From assembly GCA_020051075.1 (NCBI GenBank), contig JAGVJP010000105.1, forward strand, positions 1 to 39,054: DNA of 39,054 bases, read 5' to 3'. The stretch comes from Parachlamydiales bacterium (GTDB taxonomy: Bacteria > Chlamydiota > Chlamydiia > Chlamydiales > Parachlamydiaceae). A program made the position numbers and the translations under genes. Numbering within the stretch: position 1 is the first letter of the stretch; the number at the start of each line of letters is the position of its first letter. Below the pieces are notes generated by a model. The model was not told the origin of the DNA, did not search any database, and saw only the letters and a list, made by a program, of their open reading frames with translations. This document shows positions 11,231 to 20,500 of this stretch, piece after piece.

Positions 11231-11343
11231 CAAAGACTCCTGCTCTTTTGAATTAAGAGTATTGGATTAAAGAGGATGCAAGACCTAATCCGATATTCTA
11301 AACTCAAAAATTTGGTTAAATAATTTTTGAATGATTAAAATCA

Positions 11344-11380
11344 TGAAAAAACGAGAGGGATAAATGCCCCTCCCGTTTTC
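11344..11380 (-). terminator. attenuator-like hairpin between rplL and rpoB
   Basis: On the minus strand AAAACGGGAGGG pairs with CCCTCTCGTTTT around an 8-base loop and is followed by T residues. It lies 20 bases after rplL and 110 bases before rpoB. In many bacteria a partial terminator here sets the ratio of ribosomal protein to polymerase transcripts. The structure is seen; the partial read-through is inferred. Confidence 0.75.
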
Positions 11381-11400
11381 AGTAATGTCTGATTTGGAGA

Positions 11401-11793
11401 TTAAAGACCTTTAAGGGTCGCTTTTCCACCCGCTTCTTCAACTTTCTTCTTGATCTCTTCAGCTTCAGCTTTTGGTGCTGTTGCCTTGAGTTCTTTCGGA
11501 GCTGATTCAACGAGTTCTTTTGCCTCTTTCAGCCCTAAGCCTGTGATTTCTCTCACAACTTTAATGATACCGATTTTTTTATCGGCAGGGGCATCAGTTA
11601 AAGTGACTTGGAAATCTGTAGACTCAGCCGCAGCGGGTGCACCAGCTGCTGCAGGTGCTGCTGCCATGACAGCAGGAGCGGCTGCTTTGACTCCCCACTT
11701 CTCTTCGAGAAGGGTCTTCAATTCTGCCATTTCTAAAACGGTCAATTCACTTAGCGCATTGACTAGTTCTTCTGTTGTTTTCTTATTACTCAC
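11401..11793 (-). CDS. rplL: ribosomal protein L7/L12
   Basis: 130 residues from a GTG at 11793. It forms the flexible stalk of the 50S subunit, present in multiple copies bound to L10, and recruits translation GTPases. The N-terminal dimerisation helix ([20 protein letters not shown]) is followed by an alanine-rich hinge ([20 protein letters not shown]). The C-terminal domain contains the conserved [20 protein letters not shown] and ends GGKATLKGL. The GTG is chosen because AAGAGGT lies six bases upstream and the resulting length matches chlamydial L7/L12. An upstream TTG at 11814 would add seven residues that do not fit the family. It lies 44 bases after rplJ, in the same operon. Confidence 0.96.
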   Translation of the reverse strand: MSNKKTTEELVNALSELTVLEMAELKTLLEEKWGVKAAAPAVMAAAPAAAGAPAAAESTDFQVTLTDAPADKKIGIIKVVREITGLGLKEAKELVESAPKELKATAPKAEAEEIKKKVEEAGGKATLKGL

Positions 11794-11837
11794 GTTAATA
11801 CCTCTTGATTTCAAAACCTAATGTTAATAAATTCATC

Positions 11838-12365
11838 TTAGTCATCGCCGCGTTCTTGCTTAGCTTTATTTTCCAAACAAAAAGGAATGCATGTAAGCAA
11901 GGCTTCCATGACTGCCAATGTCTGAGAAAGGGGTGCTTCAAGTACACTGAGCAGTTCAGCACGCATCCCGTCTCTAGACGGCAGTTTGGATAGACGTTCG
12001 ACATCTTCTCCAGAGTAAAGCTGGCCATCAAAACGTCCGCCTAGGACGCCGATGACTTTTTCTCGTTCCTTGCTAAATTTGAAAACATATTTTGTAATTT
12101 CTAGCGGATCTTCTTCTGCTAGAAAAACAAGGCCGATATGTCCTTCAAAGATAGAAGGGTCAATGTCAATACCCGCATCTTGAACAGCTTTCAGCAATAC
12201 TCTTTTTCGAATGATGCCAACATCGCCTCCCAATTTACCAACTTCACGACGGAATTCATTCGCCGCATTAGCTGATAATTTGGAATACTGCATGATGACA
12301 AACGATTTGAAACGCTCAATCTTTTCTTTGATTTCATCTTTCAGGAGCTCTTTTTCTTGTCTCAT
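11838..12365 (-). CDS. rplJ: ribosomal protein L10
   Basis: 175 residues. L10 is the base of the L7/L12 stalk and anchors its dimers through its C-terminal helix. The N-terminus MRQEKELLKDEIKEKIERFK is followed by VIMQYSKLSANAANEFRREV, then KLGGDVGIIRKRVLLKAV, the conserved rRNA-binding region. GGRFDGQLYS and VERLSKLPSRDGMRAELL match the usual K/R-L-P-S/T-R-x-E-L/M motif. ATG at 12365 follows AAGGAGTGACTG, a good ribosome binding site. The gap to rplA is 10 bases, so the two are translationally close. In many bacteria L10 with L7/L12 represses its own mRNA; no operator is evident here. Confidence 0.95.
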   Translation of the reverse strand: MRQEKELLKDEIKEKIERFKSFVIMQYSKLSANAANEFRREVGKLGGDVGIIRKRVLLKAVQDAGIDIDPSIFEGHIGLVFLAEEDPLEITKYVFKFSKEREKVIGVLGGRFDGQLYSGEDVERLSKLPSRDGMRAELLSVLEAPLSQTLAVMEALLTCIPFCLENKAKQERGDD

Positions 12366-12375
12366 CAGTCACTCC

Positions 12376-13077
12376 TTAGTGTGTCACATCAATTTCGCGC
12401 AAATCAATTTTCATGCCAGGCCCCATCGTCGATGAGATCGAAAAGGACTTGATATAATGTCCTTTGGCTGAAGCAGGTTTCGCACGCTGAACAGCAGTGA
12501 GAAAGGCCCGAATATTTTGCACAAGTTGTTCTTTAATAAATGATAGCTTCCCAATGCCGTTGTTAACAACGCCAAGTCGATCGAGCTTAAATTCGATCTT
12601 CCCAGCTTTTAACTCTTGGACAGCTTTGGCAATATCTGTTGTCACGGTTCCGGCTTTCGGTGTCGGCATCAGTCCACGAGGACCTAACACCTTCCCTAAT
12701 TTACCAACATCGCGCATCATTTCTGGGGTTGCGATGACAGCATCAAAATCTGTCCAACCTCCACTTACCTTCTCAAAAAGCTCTTCATGACCTGCATAGT
12801 CAGCACCAGCATCTAAGGCTTCTTTTATTTTGTCACCTTTGGCGAAAACGAGAATCTTAATCGTCTTCCCTGTCCCATTCGGTAGTGAGACAGTTCCGCG
12901 AACGCTTTGGTCTGATCGACGAGGGTCAACGCCTAGCTTTAAAGAAACTTCCACAGTCTGATCAAACTTGACTGGTGGGCATTTCTGGAGAATGTCGATA
13001 GCTTCACTAAGTGTATAGACCTTTAACGAGTCTACTTGTTTTGCTATCTCCCGAATTCTTTTGCTTGGACGCGCCAT
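12376..13077 (-). CDS. rplA: ribosomal protein L1
   Basis: 233 residues, normal length. L1 forms the mobile stalk next to the E site of the 50S subunit. [20 protein letters not shown] and [13 protein letters not shown] are the conserved N-terminal part. The signature [20 protein letters not shown] is in the middle, and [21 protein letters not shown] in the second half. [12 protein letters not shown] is the usual C-terminal block. ATG at 13077 follows AGGAAA. It sits 27 bases after rplK; the rplK–rplA pair is usually co-transcribed and controlled by L1 binding to its own mRNA. Confidence 0.96.
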   Translation of the reverse strand: MARPSKRIREIAKQVDSLKVYTLSEAIDILQKCPPVKFDQTVEVSLKLGVDPRRSDQSVRGTVSLPNGTGKTIKILVFAKGDKIKEALDAGADYAGHEELFEKVSGGWTDFDAVIATPEMMRDVGKLGKVLGPRGLMPTPKAGTVTTDIAKAVQELKAGKIEFKLDRLGVVNNGIGKLSFIKEQLVQNIRAFLTAVQRAKPASAKGHYIKSFSISSTMGPGMKIDLREIDVTH

Positions 13078-13104
13078 AAATCTCTATTTCCTATTTACAT
13101 GAGT

Positions 13105-13536
13105 TTAGGACTCTGGAATGAGCTCAATGCCCATTGAACGAGCTGTTCCAAGGACAATATTGGTTGCCATTTCTAGATCATTAGCATTCATATCTTGCAT
13201 TTTTTCTTGCGCAACTTTTCGTGCTTGAGATCTTTTAATTTTAGCCACTTTGTCTCGGTTAGGAACACCCGAACCTTTTGTGATCCCAGTCTCTTTTTTC
13301 AATAATTCTGAGACCGGGGGTTTTTTAGTGATAAACGTAAACGTTTTATCAACATAAACAGTAATAACAGTTGGCAAGATATCTCCTGCCATTGCTTGTG
13401 TTTTCGCATTAAACTCTTTACAGAAAGCCATGATATTGACCCCAGCAGCACCAAGAGCTGGACCGATAGGAGGGGCCGGATTAGCCTTCCCTGCAGGAAT
13501 CTGTAGCTTAATGATTTTTAAAACTTTCTTCGACAT
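13105..13536 (-). CDS. rplK: ribosomal protein L11
   Basis: 143 residues, typical length. L11 binds the GTPase-associated centre of 23S rRNA and is needed for factor-stimulated GTP hydrolysis. The N-terminal domain has [20 protein letters not shown] and [15 protein letters not shown]. The C-terminal rRNA-binding domain has [20 protein letters not shown] and ends [13 protein letters not shown]. It is the first gene after a 241-base gap from nusG and probably has its own promoter (13618–13645). Confidence 0.96.
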   Translation of the reverse strand: MSKKVLKIIKLQIPAGKANPAPPIGPALGAAGVNIMAFCKEFNAKTQAMAGDILPTVITVYVDKTFTFITKKPPVSELLKKETGITKGSGVPNRDKVAKIKRSQARKVAQEKMQDMNANDLEMATNIVLGTARSMGIELIPES

Positions 13537-13617
13537 GATTGTCCCTTATAAATATAATTGACTTATTGGGTTACCGTTCACAGCGGTGACGGGTCCCTTA
13601 TTGGTTCTACATAATCA

Positions 13618-13645
13618 AATATACAAATCACATTGACAGAGGCAA
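13618..13645 (-). promoter_or_regulatory. possible sigma-70-type promoter for rplK
   Basis: On the minus strand TTGCCT (complement of 13640–13645) and TATATT (complement of 13618–13623) are separated by 16 bases, ahead of rplK by about 80 bases. The elements match 4/6 and 5/6 of the consensus. The rest of the 13537–13777 gap shows no gene. A rRNA-mimic site for L1 could lie there but was not resolved. Confidence 0.35.
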
Positions 13646-13777
13646 TCTATGTGAAAGTAGATCGTTCGTTAAAAAGAAACGGAGTATACAACAATTGAGA
13701 AGATTTTTCTAGCCTTTTTTCTTCATTTTCTATTTCATCGCTTCAAATATATTCTCGAGGCGCAGAAAGATTCTCTT

Positions 13778-14326
13778 CTACAAATTCTCCATTCCCTCAT
13801 TAATTTCTTCAACTTGAACAAACTCCAAGTCATCAACCCGTGTATCTCGCCCAAAAATTGAGACCATGGCGCTGAGGCGTCCTTTATCATGAAAGACTTC
13901 GATGACGGTTCCGATAAAATTGACAAAAACCCCATCAATAATTTTCACTTTATCCCCCACTTCAAACTTATGTTTCTGGGTGATTTTCTGTTTTTTATCT
14001 TCTAAATCTTTGAGGATTTCAGCCACTTCTTTATCTGTCAAAGGAGTTGGCTTATCTCCACCAAGGAAGTCGATGACACCATTTGTATTTTTCACATACT
14101 GCCAAGAGTCATCATTCAAATTCATTTTGACAAGAAGATAACCAGGCCAAAGACGTTTTTCTACAACATGCTGCTGCCCTTTTTTTACTTCAGAAACGTT
14201 CTCGGTTGGCAACAAGATCTGTTCAATTTGATCTGACATCCCTTTAATTTCAAGATGTTCCTCCAACGCTTTTTTTGCTTTCTTCTCATGTGTTGAAAGA
14301 ACTTGTACCACATACCACTTATGCAT
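13778..14326 (-). CDS. nusG: transcription elongation/antitermination factor NusG
   Basis: 182 residues, normal for NusG. It binds the clamp of RNA polymerase, suppresses pausing and couples transcription to Rho or ribosomes. The N-terminal NGN domain starts KWYVVQVLSTHEKKAKKALE and contains KRLWPGYLLVKMNLND and VKNTNGVIDFLGG. The C-terminal KOW domain is FEVGDKVKIIDGVFVNFIGT, followed by a conserved VSIFGRDTRVDLE-type block ending VQVEEI. ATG at 14326 follows AAAGGAAAAGC. It lies between rplK and secE as in most bacteria, but a repeat has come in between it and secE. Confidence 0.96.
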   Translation of the reverse strand: MHKWYVVQVLSTHEKKAKKALEEHLEIKGMSDQIEQILLPTENVSEVKKGQQHVVEKRLWPGYLLVKMNLNDDSWQYVKNTNGVIDFLGGDKPTPLTDKEVAEILKDLEDKKQKITQKHKFEVGDKVKIIDGVFVNFIGTVIEVFHDKGRLSAMVSIFGRDTRVDDLEFVQVEEINEGMENL

Positions 14327-14338
14327 GCTTTTCCTTTA

Positions 14339-14517
14339 TGATTGCTTTAACCAACCTCTTGTTTCATGAACGAACCTGAGTCCGAATCTATCGTGCCCCT
14401 GCCCGTGCCCGTGCCCGAAATTGTGTCTTATCATGACCATGTCCGAAATTGCCTTATCGGGCACGGGCACGGGCAGGGGCACGGGCACGATAAGGCAAGG
14501 TTGATTGCTTTAACCAC
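14339..14517. repeat. GGGCAC palindromic element flanked by 15-base direct repeats
   Basis: The stretch 14389–14418 (ATCGTGCCCCTGCCCGTGCC…) is inversely repeated at 14457–14491, which carries one extra six-base unit. The right part contains CCTTATCG…CGATAAGG with GGGCAC units, as in the element at 966–1045. TGATTGCTTTAACCA occurs on both sides (14339–14353 and 14502–14516), like a target-site duplication. The right copy overlaps the end of secE. Confidence 0.75.
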
Positions 14518-14785
14518 CAATCCAGCGCAATATTAAACCAAGCCCACCCAAAAATCCTTGAATCATCAAATCTAAAAAATAGATAGACATCCCAAATAAA
14601 AGTGTTGCGCAAACAACAATTTTAGTGTAAGTTTTGAGTTCATCGCGACTTGTCCAAGTGATTTTATGGATTTCAGATTTTACATCAGCAACAAACCCTT
14701 CAACTTTCTTTGTTGAGAGAGCTTGTTCGGCTTCAATTATTTGTTGGTTTTTTTTGAGTTCCATTGATTTTACTTCTGTACCCAC
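14510..14785 (-). CDS. secE: preprotein translocase subunit SecE
   Basis: 91 residues from a GTG at 14785 (AGAGGG six bases upstream); an ATG at 14764 is an alternative start giving 84 residues. SecE clamps the SecY channel in the inner membrane. The family pattern is visible: a cytoplasmic amphipathic helix GFVADVKSEIHKITWTSRDE, with the conserved K-x-x-W-x-x-R/P-x-E, then one membrane helix (KIVVCATLLFGMSIYFLDLMI) and a short tail. It is adjacent to nusG, as expected. The last codons overlap the right direct repeat of the palindromic element, so the insertion happened at the very end of the gene or just after it. Confidence 0.93.
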   Translation of the reverse strand: MGTEVKSMELKKNQQIIEAEQALSTKKVEGFVADVKSEIHKITWTSRDELKTYTKIVVCATLLFGMSIYFLDLMIQGFLGGLGLILRWIGG

Positions 14786-14885
14786 GTTGCACCCTCTGTT
14801 ATCTTATGTATATATCTCCCACAGCGAGCTCTCTTCAACACGAGAAGGTGCATCTACCGTGATAGAGATAAGATAGACGAATAAT

Positions 14886-14958
14886 CGAGTGCGGAGGGGA
14901 TCGAACCCACGACCTACGGCTTTGGAGACCGTTGCTCTACCAGCTGAGCTACACACCC
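14886..14958 (-). tRNA. tRNA-Trp (anticodon CCA)
   Basis: Minus strand, 73 bases without an encoded CCA end. The acceptor stem GGGTGTG pairs with CGCACTC (two wobbles). The D arm is AGCTCAGCTGGTAGAGC. The anticodon stem-loop is CGGTCTCCAAAGCCG with CCA in the loop. The T arm is GTGGGTTCGATCCCCTC, with one non-pairing position in the stem. Its place between secE and tuf is conserved in chlamydiae. Confidence 0.95.
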
Positions 14959-14993
14959 TTAGCACAAGAACCCACTTCTTAATATAGAGAAGT

Positions 14994-15075
14994 GTTGCAA
15001 AACTCATAACACCGACCTATGGCCCCTGAGGCTTGATCAGGGGCGCTTGGTCATCCCCGCCACGAGTTTTGCAAC
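14994..15075 (-). terminator. nested hairpin downstream of tuf
   Basis: Outer perfect 12-base arms (GTTGCAAAACTC at 14994–15005 and its complement at 15064–15075) enclose an inner stem GCCCCTGA/TCAGGGGC (15022–15044). It begins 13 bases after the tuf stop. There is no T run right after it, so it may slow, process or partly terminate the tuf transcript rather than be a classical terminator. Confidence 0.5.
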
Positions 15076-15088
15076 TCTCTCTTAATTA

Positions 15089-16273
15089 CTACTTAATGAT
15101 CTCGGAAATCGTTCCTGCTCCAATTGTATGACCGCCTTCGCGGATAGCAAAACGCATCCCTTTTTCCATCGCTACAGGCGCAATCAATTTAATAGTGAGC
15201 TCAACATTGTCGCCAGGCATCACCATTTCCACCCCTGCAGGGAGTTCTACAGTACCCGTCACGTCGGTTGTACGGATAAAGATCTGCGGGCGATAACCGG
15301 TAAAGAACGGCTTATGGCGGCCACCTTCGTCTTTCTTAAGGATATAGACTGCCCCTTTGAATTCTGTATGAGGAGTTGTTGTCCCTGGAGCCACGAGGCA
15401 CATTCCTCGATCAATATCATCTTTAGTCAATCCACGAACGAGAATTCCGACGTTCTCACCAGCTCGAGATTCATCCATGGACTTATTGAACATCTCTAAA
15501 CCTGTTGCAACGGTATCTCTTGTTTCGCCTAATCCGACGAGCTGAAGCTTATCGTTTAGCTTGACAACACCCCGTTCAACCCGGCCAGTCGCAACAGTAC
15601 CGCGGCCAGAAATCGAGAAGACGTCTTCAACAGGCATGAGGAAAGGTTTATCCAGTTCACGTACAGGTGTAGGGATCTTCTCATCAACAGTTCTCATCAG
15701 TTCTTTAATCGACTCGACGAACTTAGGATCGCCTTCTAGAGCTCTTAGAGCGGAACCGCGGATGATCGGAACATCTTTATATCCTTGTTTCTCTAAAATT
15801 TCGTGCAATTCCATTTCAACAAGATCGAGAAGGTCTGCATCGCTTTCGGCAAGCATATCAACTTTGTTAAGGAAGACGACGATAGAAGGAACGTTAACCT
15901 GACGTGCTAAGAGAATGTGTTCTTTTGTTTGAGGCATCGCACCGTCTGTTGCAGCAACCACGAGAATTGCGCCATCCATTTGAGCAGCACCGGTAATCAT
16001 GTTTTTGATGTAATCAGCGTGGCCTGGGCAGTCTACGTGTGCATAGTGACGTAGGGCTGTTTCGTACTCAACGTGTGTTGAGTTGATCGTAATCCCGCGC
16101 GCTTTTTCTTCTGGGGTATTGTCGATAGAGGCATAGTCTCTAAATTTCCCCCCGCCTTGTTCAGCCATAACTTTCGTGATAGCGGCTGTGAGTGTTGTTT
16201 TACCATGGTCAACGTGGCCAATTGTGCCGATATTGACGTGCGGTTTGTCCCGCTTATATGCTTCTTTTGCCAT
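15089..16273 (-). CDS. tuf: elongation factor Tu
   Basis: 394 residues, standard length. It delivers aminoacyl-tRNA to the ribosome as a GTP complex. G1 GHVDHGKT is at 19–26, the switch I block is [11 protein letters not shown]3 DCPGH is at 80–84, and G4 NKVD is at 135–138. G5 is GSALRALEG. Domain 2 has [14 protein letters not shown], and domain 3 has the [15 protein letters not shown] and [15 protein letters not shown] blocks. ATG at 16273 follows GGAGGAAG, a strong ribosome binding site. It sits between tRNA-Thr and tRNA-Trp as in Chlamydia. Confidence 0.98.
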   Translation of the reverse strand: MAKEAYKRDKPHVNIGTIGHVDHGKTTLTAAITKVMAEQGGGKFRDYASIDNTPEEKARGITINSTHVEYETALRHYAHVDCPGHADYIKNMITGAAQMDGAILVVAATDGAMPQTKEHILLARQVNVPSIVVFLNKVDMLAESDADLLDLVEMELHEILEKQGYKDVPIIRGSALRALEGDPKFVESIKELMRTVDEKIPTPVRELDKPFLMPVEDVFSISGRGTVATGRVERGVVKLNDKLQLVGLGETRDTVATGLEMFNKSMDESRAGENVGILVRGLTKDDIDRGMCLVAPGTTTPHTEFKGAVYILKKDEGGRHKPFFTGYRPQIFIRTTDVTGTVELPAGVEMVMPGDNVELTIKLIAPVAMEKGMRFAIREGGHTIGAGTISEIIK

Positions 16274-16324
16274 TTTCTTCCTCCGTTAAGCTCAAGTGAG
16301 TATATACTTTGTTAATTAAAGTCT

Positions 16325-16396
16325 TGCCCAGAATAGGAATCGAACCTACGACCTTTTGCTTACCATGCAAATGCTCTACCACTGAGCTATCTGGGC
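16325..16396 (-). tRNA. tRNA-Thr (anticodon GGT)
   Basis: Minus strand, 72 bases, no encoded CCA. The acceptor stem GCCCAGA pairs with TCTGGGC perfectly. The D arm is AGCTCAGTGGTAGAGC. The anticodon stem-loop TTTGCATGGTAAGCAAA has GGT in a seven-base loop. The T arm is GTAGGTTCGATTCCTAT. It lies just upstream of tuf. Confidence 0.95.
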
Positions 16397-16475
16397 ATGT
16401 TGACTTTACCCTTTTCGCGACTAAAATATCGCAAGTTTAGCTGGTCGATGAATTTTAATCAACCATACTCTTTTA

Positions 16476-16511
16476 TCGTGATCCAGCTAAGAAATTTTAA
16501 CTGGATCACGA
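16476..16511 (-). terminator. hairpin after infA
   Basis: Perfect 11-base arms TCGTGATCCAG (16476–16486) and CTGGATCACGA (16501–16511) have a 14-base loop. They lie 47 bases past the infA stop and about 80 bases before tRNA-Thr. What follows on the minus strand is TAAAAGAG, not a T run. It may be a weak terminator or a processing signal separating the infA mRNA from the tRNA. Confidence 0.45.
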
Positions 16512-16557
16512 ACCTGTAAATCATTACGATTCAGTGTGTTGCAAGAAAAACAAAGCC

Positions 16558-16776
16558 TTATTTATGTCTAAAAATAATTCGAGCTTTGCTTAGATCATAA
16601 AGCGACATTTCGACAGTAACGACGTCTCCTATTGAAACGCGTATATTTTTCATTCGCATTTTACCACACAAGTGAGCAATCACCTTCATTCCATTCTGAA
16701 GAGAAACCCGAAAGTTCATATTTGGGAGAAGCTCTTCAACCGTCCCTTCAACTTTAATTGTATCTTCTTTTGCCAT
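16558..16776 (-). CDS. infA: translation initiation factor IF-1
   Basis: 72 residues, the standard IF-1 length and a single OB-fold. It occupies the A site of the 30S subunit during initiation. The start is [23 protein letters not shown]-x-L-x-N-G occurs as [20 protein letters not shown], followed by [20 protein letters not shown] and the end ARIIFRHK. The ribosome binding site upstream of the ATG at 16776 is weak. On the minus strand a TTGACT hexamer at about 16931 could be part of its promoter, but no good −10 partner was found. It is the promoter-proximal gene of the housekeeping block. Confidence 0.95.
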   Translation of the reverse strand: MAKEDTIKVEGTVEELLPNMNFRVSLQNGMKVIAHLCGKMRMKNIRVSIGDVVTVEMSLYDLSKARIIFRHK

Positions 16777-17585
16777 ATTATCTGCTTTATCATCCTCTTA
16801 ATGCAGCACTGTAGAAGAAATCAAGAATAGAAATAACCAACAGAACTGCTTCGAAGGAAGCGAAAATTCGTACCGCTTTTCTTCGAAATCATTTCTAATA
16901 AGGTAACCTATTACAGATAAAAGTCAAGAAAATTAAATTTGTTGGCCAATTATTCCGAATGGGACTTAAGAGACAATGGCTAAAAAGGCAATTGCATAAA
17001 TCGGGTCAGAACCCATACGAGCGTAACAGGCTAAGACCCTTGCAGTCCTACAGACTTGCGATACTTAACTTGTTCATAACCAGGGCGTTGCCCTGGGCTG
17101 TTGCAATATTGAGCCCTTCGGGCAATAGCAAAAACAATCCAAAGGACTGAAACTGCAACAGACCAGGGCAACGCCCTTACCATTACCCATTTTTTTTACG
17201 CGAAGCGTTTGGAGTGCGAAAGTCCTCTTTCGCTTTATTCTAGATCAATTTTGAAGACATTAGTGTCTTTTGAATTTCTCTACCGCTTCGCCCAGCGCTC
17301 AGTATCTCCTACTTTTCTCTCAAGCTTATTCACTTCTCGGGCTATCGCCTAAAACTAACTATAATCTATCCACAAGCTCTTATCAATGCTGTTCGTCGGT
17401 AAAAGCGGAAGAGGACTTCCGCACTCCAAACGCTTCGCGCTGAAAAAATGGGTAATGGTAAGGGCAACACCCTGGGTATGAACAAGTTAAGTATCGCAGT
17501 CTGTAGGACTGCAAGAAGGTAAAGATTCTTAATCTGGTGCAATGGATCCAGGTTCGACTTCTGCAATTACCTCCTTAAGTCCCTT
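16777..17585. repeat. 809-base non-coding island made of nested inverted repeats
   Basis: No credible gene. The left arm 17039–17236 and the right arm 17391–17520 are inverted copies of one unit. It runs from TTGCAGTCCTACAGACT through GATACTTAACTTGTTCAT, then TACCATTACCCATTTTT, to CGCGAAGCGTTTGGAGTGCG. The left arm is interrupted by an extra segment that is itself an inverted repeat (17082–17105 and 17154–17177, 23 of 24 bases paired). Outer AATTGCA…TCG words at about 16989 and 17565 may be a third nested layer. The outermost right piece (17555–17583) matches one arm of the element at 966–1045. The unit's end recurs at 38990–39037. It follows the stop of the 1310-residue gene directly. Confidence 0.75.
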
Positions 17586-20500
17586 TCATGTACTCGAACT
17601 CACAACCGAAGAACTTTCACGACTCTCTATAACCTCTAGCAATGCTCTCAGCTGTGTTCTCAAAGAATTGATCGTAAGCTGCCGATCTTTGCCAATGGAC
17701 GCATCTTTTGCAAGTTGATCTAAGAACAGTCCTTCAACAAATGCCTGACCAAAAGGAGTCAGCGTACTCACCTCTGCAGCACCATGGACATGGAGAACCC
17801 CGTTCGCTTGATCAATCACCCTGTTAAGTGTTTCTTGAATGGCATTTAACTGATGACGATGATCAGGGAGAGTTGACTTTAAAAATTCAATCCCATATTC
17901 CAAAGTGATCGCCCGTCCCCGGAAGCTCGAGTATAGAAATTGACATGCCAATTGAAGAGTCTTATCGTGATGGTAGACGTCTCGATCTTCGGGAAGAAGT
18001 CCATGCAGTTGATCCAATATCCCTAAAATTGAAGTCATAGACCATTTTATTTTTGCTAAATCGAACTGTAACGTGTCTTTTACAGCACCTTTTGCGGTGG
18101 GTGCAGCCCCTTTGGCAAGTCTCAAACGATACTGATCAAAAGTGTTCTGCCACGAAACATCTCCATCGACACCGAGTGCAAGAATCGCGAGAGATAACTC
18201 GTCTGGATTGATCGAATTGACCTCCATTCTTTCAATCAATCGAGTCACTTCGTGATCGATGTCGGAATCATCCTCATAGACATCAAACGAATGTAAAATC
18301 GGTTCGATTTCTCTTTTCTTCCGTTGAGAAAAAGCGTCAAGAGTTTCTGTTAATTCAATAAAACGGGATTCTACATTTTCTAGTTCAGGATTACATGTTC
18401 CTCTTTCCTTTCTGAGTGCGATAATCGCTGAAAATTGCTCTTGAGCGTCATGGATTCTTGGAGAGGCTTCTTCGCTTGAGGAATCTCCTTCAGCAGAAAG
18501 ACGCCCCTCTAAGAGTTTCTCTCTAAGTTTTCGAAACAACGCTTTTTCATCATCAGGAGTTTTTTTATTATCTGCATATTTCTTAATGACATTCAGCATC
18601 CTTGGGTCAGTCGCTCCAGATCTGAAGTGGACGCCGCGTCTGTAGTAGTGTCGAGGATCCAATTGAATGAGCATGAGTGAATATAACAATTCCTTTTTTT
18701 TCTTTGAAAGCGGAAGCTTTTCAATCTTCTTCTTGCATGACGTTCTGAGCTGAGAGAGAACATTGATGAGCAACCTTTTTTTGACCTCTTCAGACGAAAG
18801 TTCTGCGATCTCCTGCTCCAATGAAGCTCTCTTTCGAGACAAAAATTGTGAGAGTAACGTTTTCTTATCCTCTTCTGAACACGAACGTTCGGCAAGCTCC
18901 TCTTCACATGCAGACCTTTCCAGAGAGAAGGATTGAGTGAATAGCGCTTTCGTGGCCTCCTCAGACGAAAGCTCTGCGATTTTCTCTTCGCACGCCAACC
19001 TCTCATAGCAGCCTGCTAAAAATTCCTCTTTAATCTGATAGATCTCTCGTCGTTTGTTCCTCGCTTCCTCCCCCATGACAGTCATTCTTAAAGCCGTTTG
19101 TTCTTCAAGAGAGATTTGGGAATCAAGATAGACAACTAATGTGCGAAGATTGTTTACCTCGAGTTGAGGGAGATCCTGGTCAACGTTTTGAAGATTTTTT
19201 ATTTCTAACCACTCTCTTGCTTTCGAAACTTCTATTCGCTCTCGCATAAAATAGTGTAAGAGCTCCTTGAAGTCTTCGATGATAGCCACAATTTGACACC
19301 CAGGCAAATTGTCCATTTTTAATAGTGCTTGCAATCGCTTGTTGACTTTAAATTTCTCAAGATGCGCTAACAAATCACGAAGCTGCTCAATGCATCTGCT
19401 GGCAGATTCGTTAACATTGAGCAGTCCTGCTTGGCGAAGGGTTTTTGAAAGCTCTCCAACCATCTGAATGGTTCTTAAAACGGCATATTTAACCCTTATT
19501 TCATTAACTTGGCTCGCGTCTAATGGAGTTGTTTCCCACCATTGGAGAATGCCGCATATTTCGTTGAGACTATTTAAGATTTGCTGTCGATCACCTAAGA
19601 GATGGATATATCTAAAACAATCTTCTGGCAGATCTGTCGGGGGTTGTAACGATGGTGAATCGGTGAATTCAGACAGTTCAAACTCGATCAAATCTGTCAT
19701 AGCCGCCTCTATAATTCGAAATTCATCGAAAAGGTCGATTAGAGCTTCGCCTAAGAGCCTTCTATTATAAGCGATTTGTTCAGGCTTTATGCCTCCACCT
19801 CCATGGAAAAGAGATCCTATTGCGATTAATGCTTTCCAAGGAATTCTGCTATAAAGAAGCATTCGGCAGGCTTCTCGCTTTTGTGCAGTTGTTTTTTTTG
19901 AGGCTAAAACACGAACAGCATCTGATTTTTCTTTCTCGGGGATATTCTGGTAGTTATAGGGAATCTCGGGTTCAGCGGTTAGACTCTTATTTGAGATGGA
20001 TATCAAAAAATAAACAGCATTTGAGATGTAGAGCTTCTCTCCCTGTGACAATTCATACTCTCCAGGCCATTTCAAGATGATTTGTATCACATCCCTCAAA
20101 AAAACTAACGGTTCAATTCGACGATCAAAGTGATCCAATTTATTATTCAGAAGAACGTAGATCTCTCCGATTTCCTGTTTCAATTGATTTAATTGATCTG
20201 TCCCCTTTTGAGGAGAAGCAGCAAATCGTTCGCAGGCAGCGACGATCTTCGAAAAGAGAGTGATATAAGGGTCTTTGTAACAATCAGCTTGATAACCGCG
20301 GCCGATGTCTACAAGAGAGGAGAAACGCATCCTCTTCATTTGATGATATTTCTCCTTCAAATCTGGACAGCGTTTAAAAATCAGCTGCCAACAGGAAGAT
20401 ACTTCAGGCCAACATAAGTAATCATTGACCTTATGGGTAAGCTCGTTTCTTTTACGTTGAACGAATCCTTGTGCAAGCCTTGCGAGCTCTTCGATCTTTC

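Noticed and set aside
11812..11814. TTG at 11814 as the rplL start
   Set aside because: It would put the AAGAGGT ribosome binding site inside the gene and add residues not found in L7/L12.
14389..14491. GGGCAC tandem units considered as CRISPR or minisatellite
   Set aside because: Units are six bases without spacers and are arranged as an inverted repeat; no cas genes are nearby.
14764..14764. ATG at 14764 as the secE start
   Set aside because: The ribosome binding site before it is weak compared with AGAGGG before the GTG at 14785; kept only as an alternative.
16959..17566. Short open frames with RALPWAVAILSPSG-like products
   Set aside because: They lie within the nested inverted repeats; such translations of palindromic repeats are often annotated as hypothetical proteins but have no coding support.
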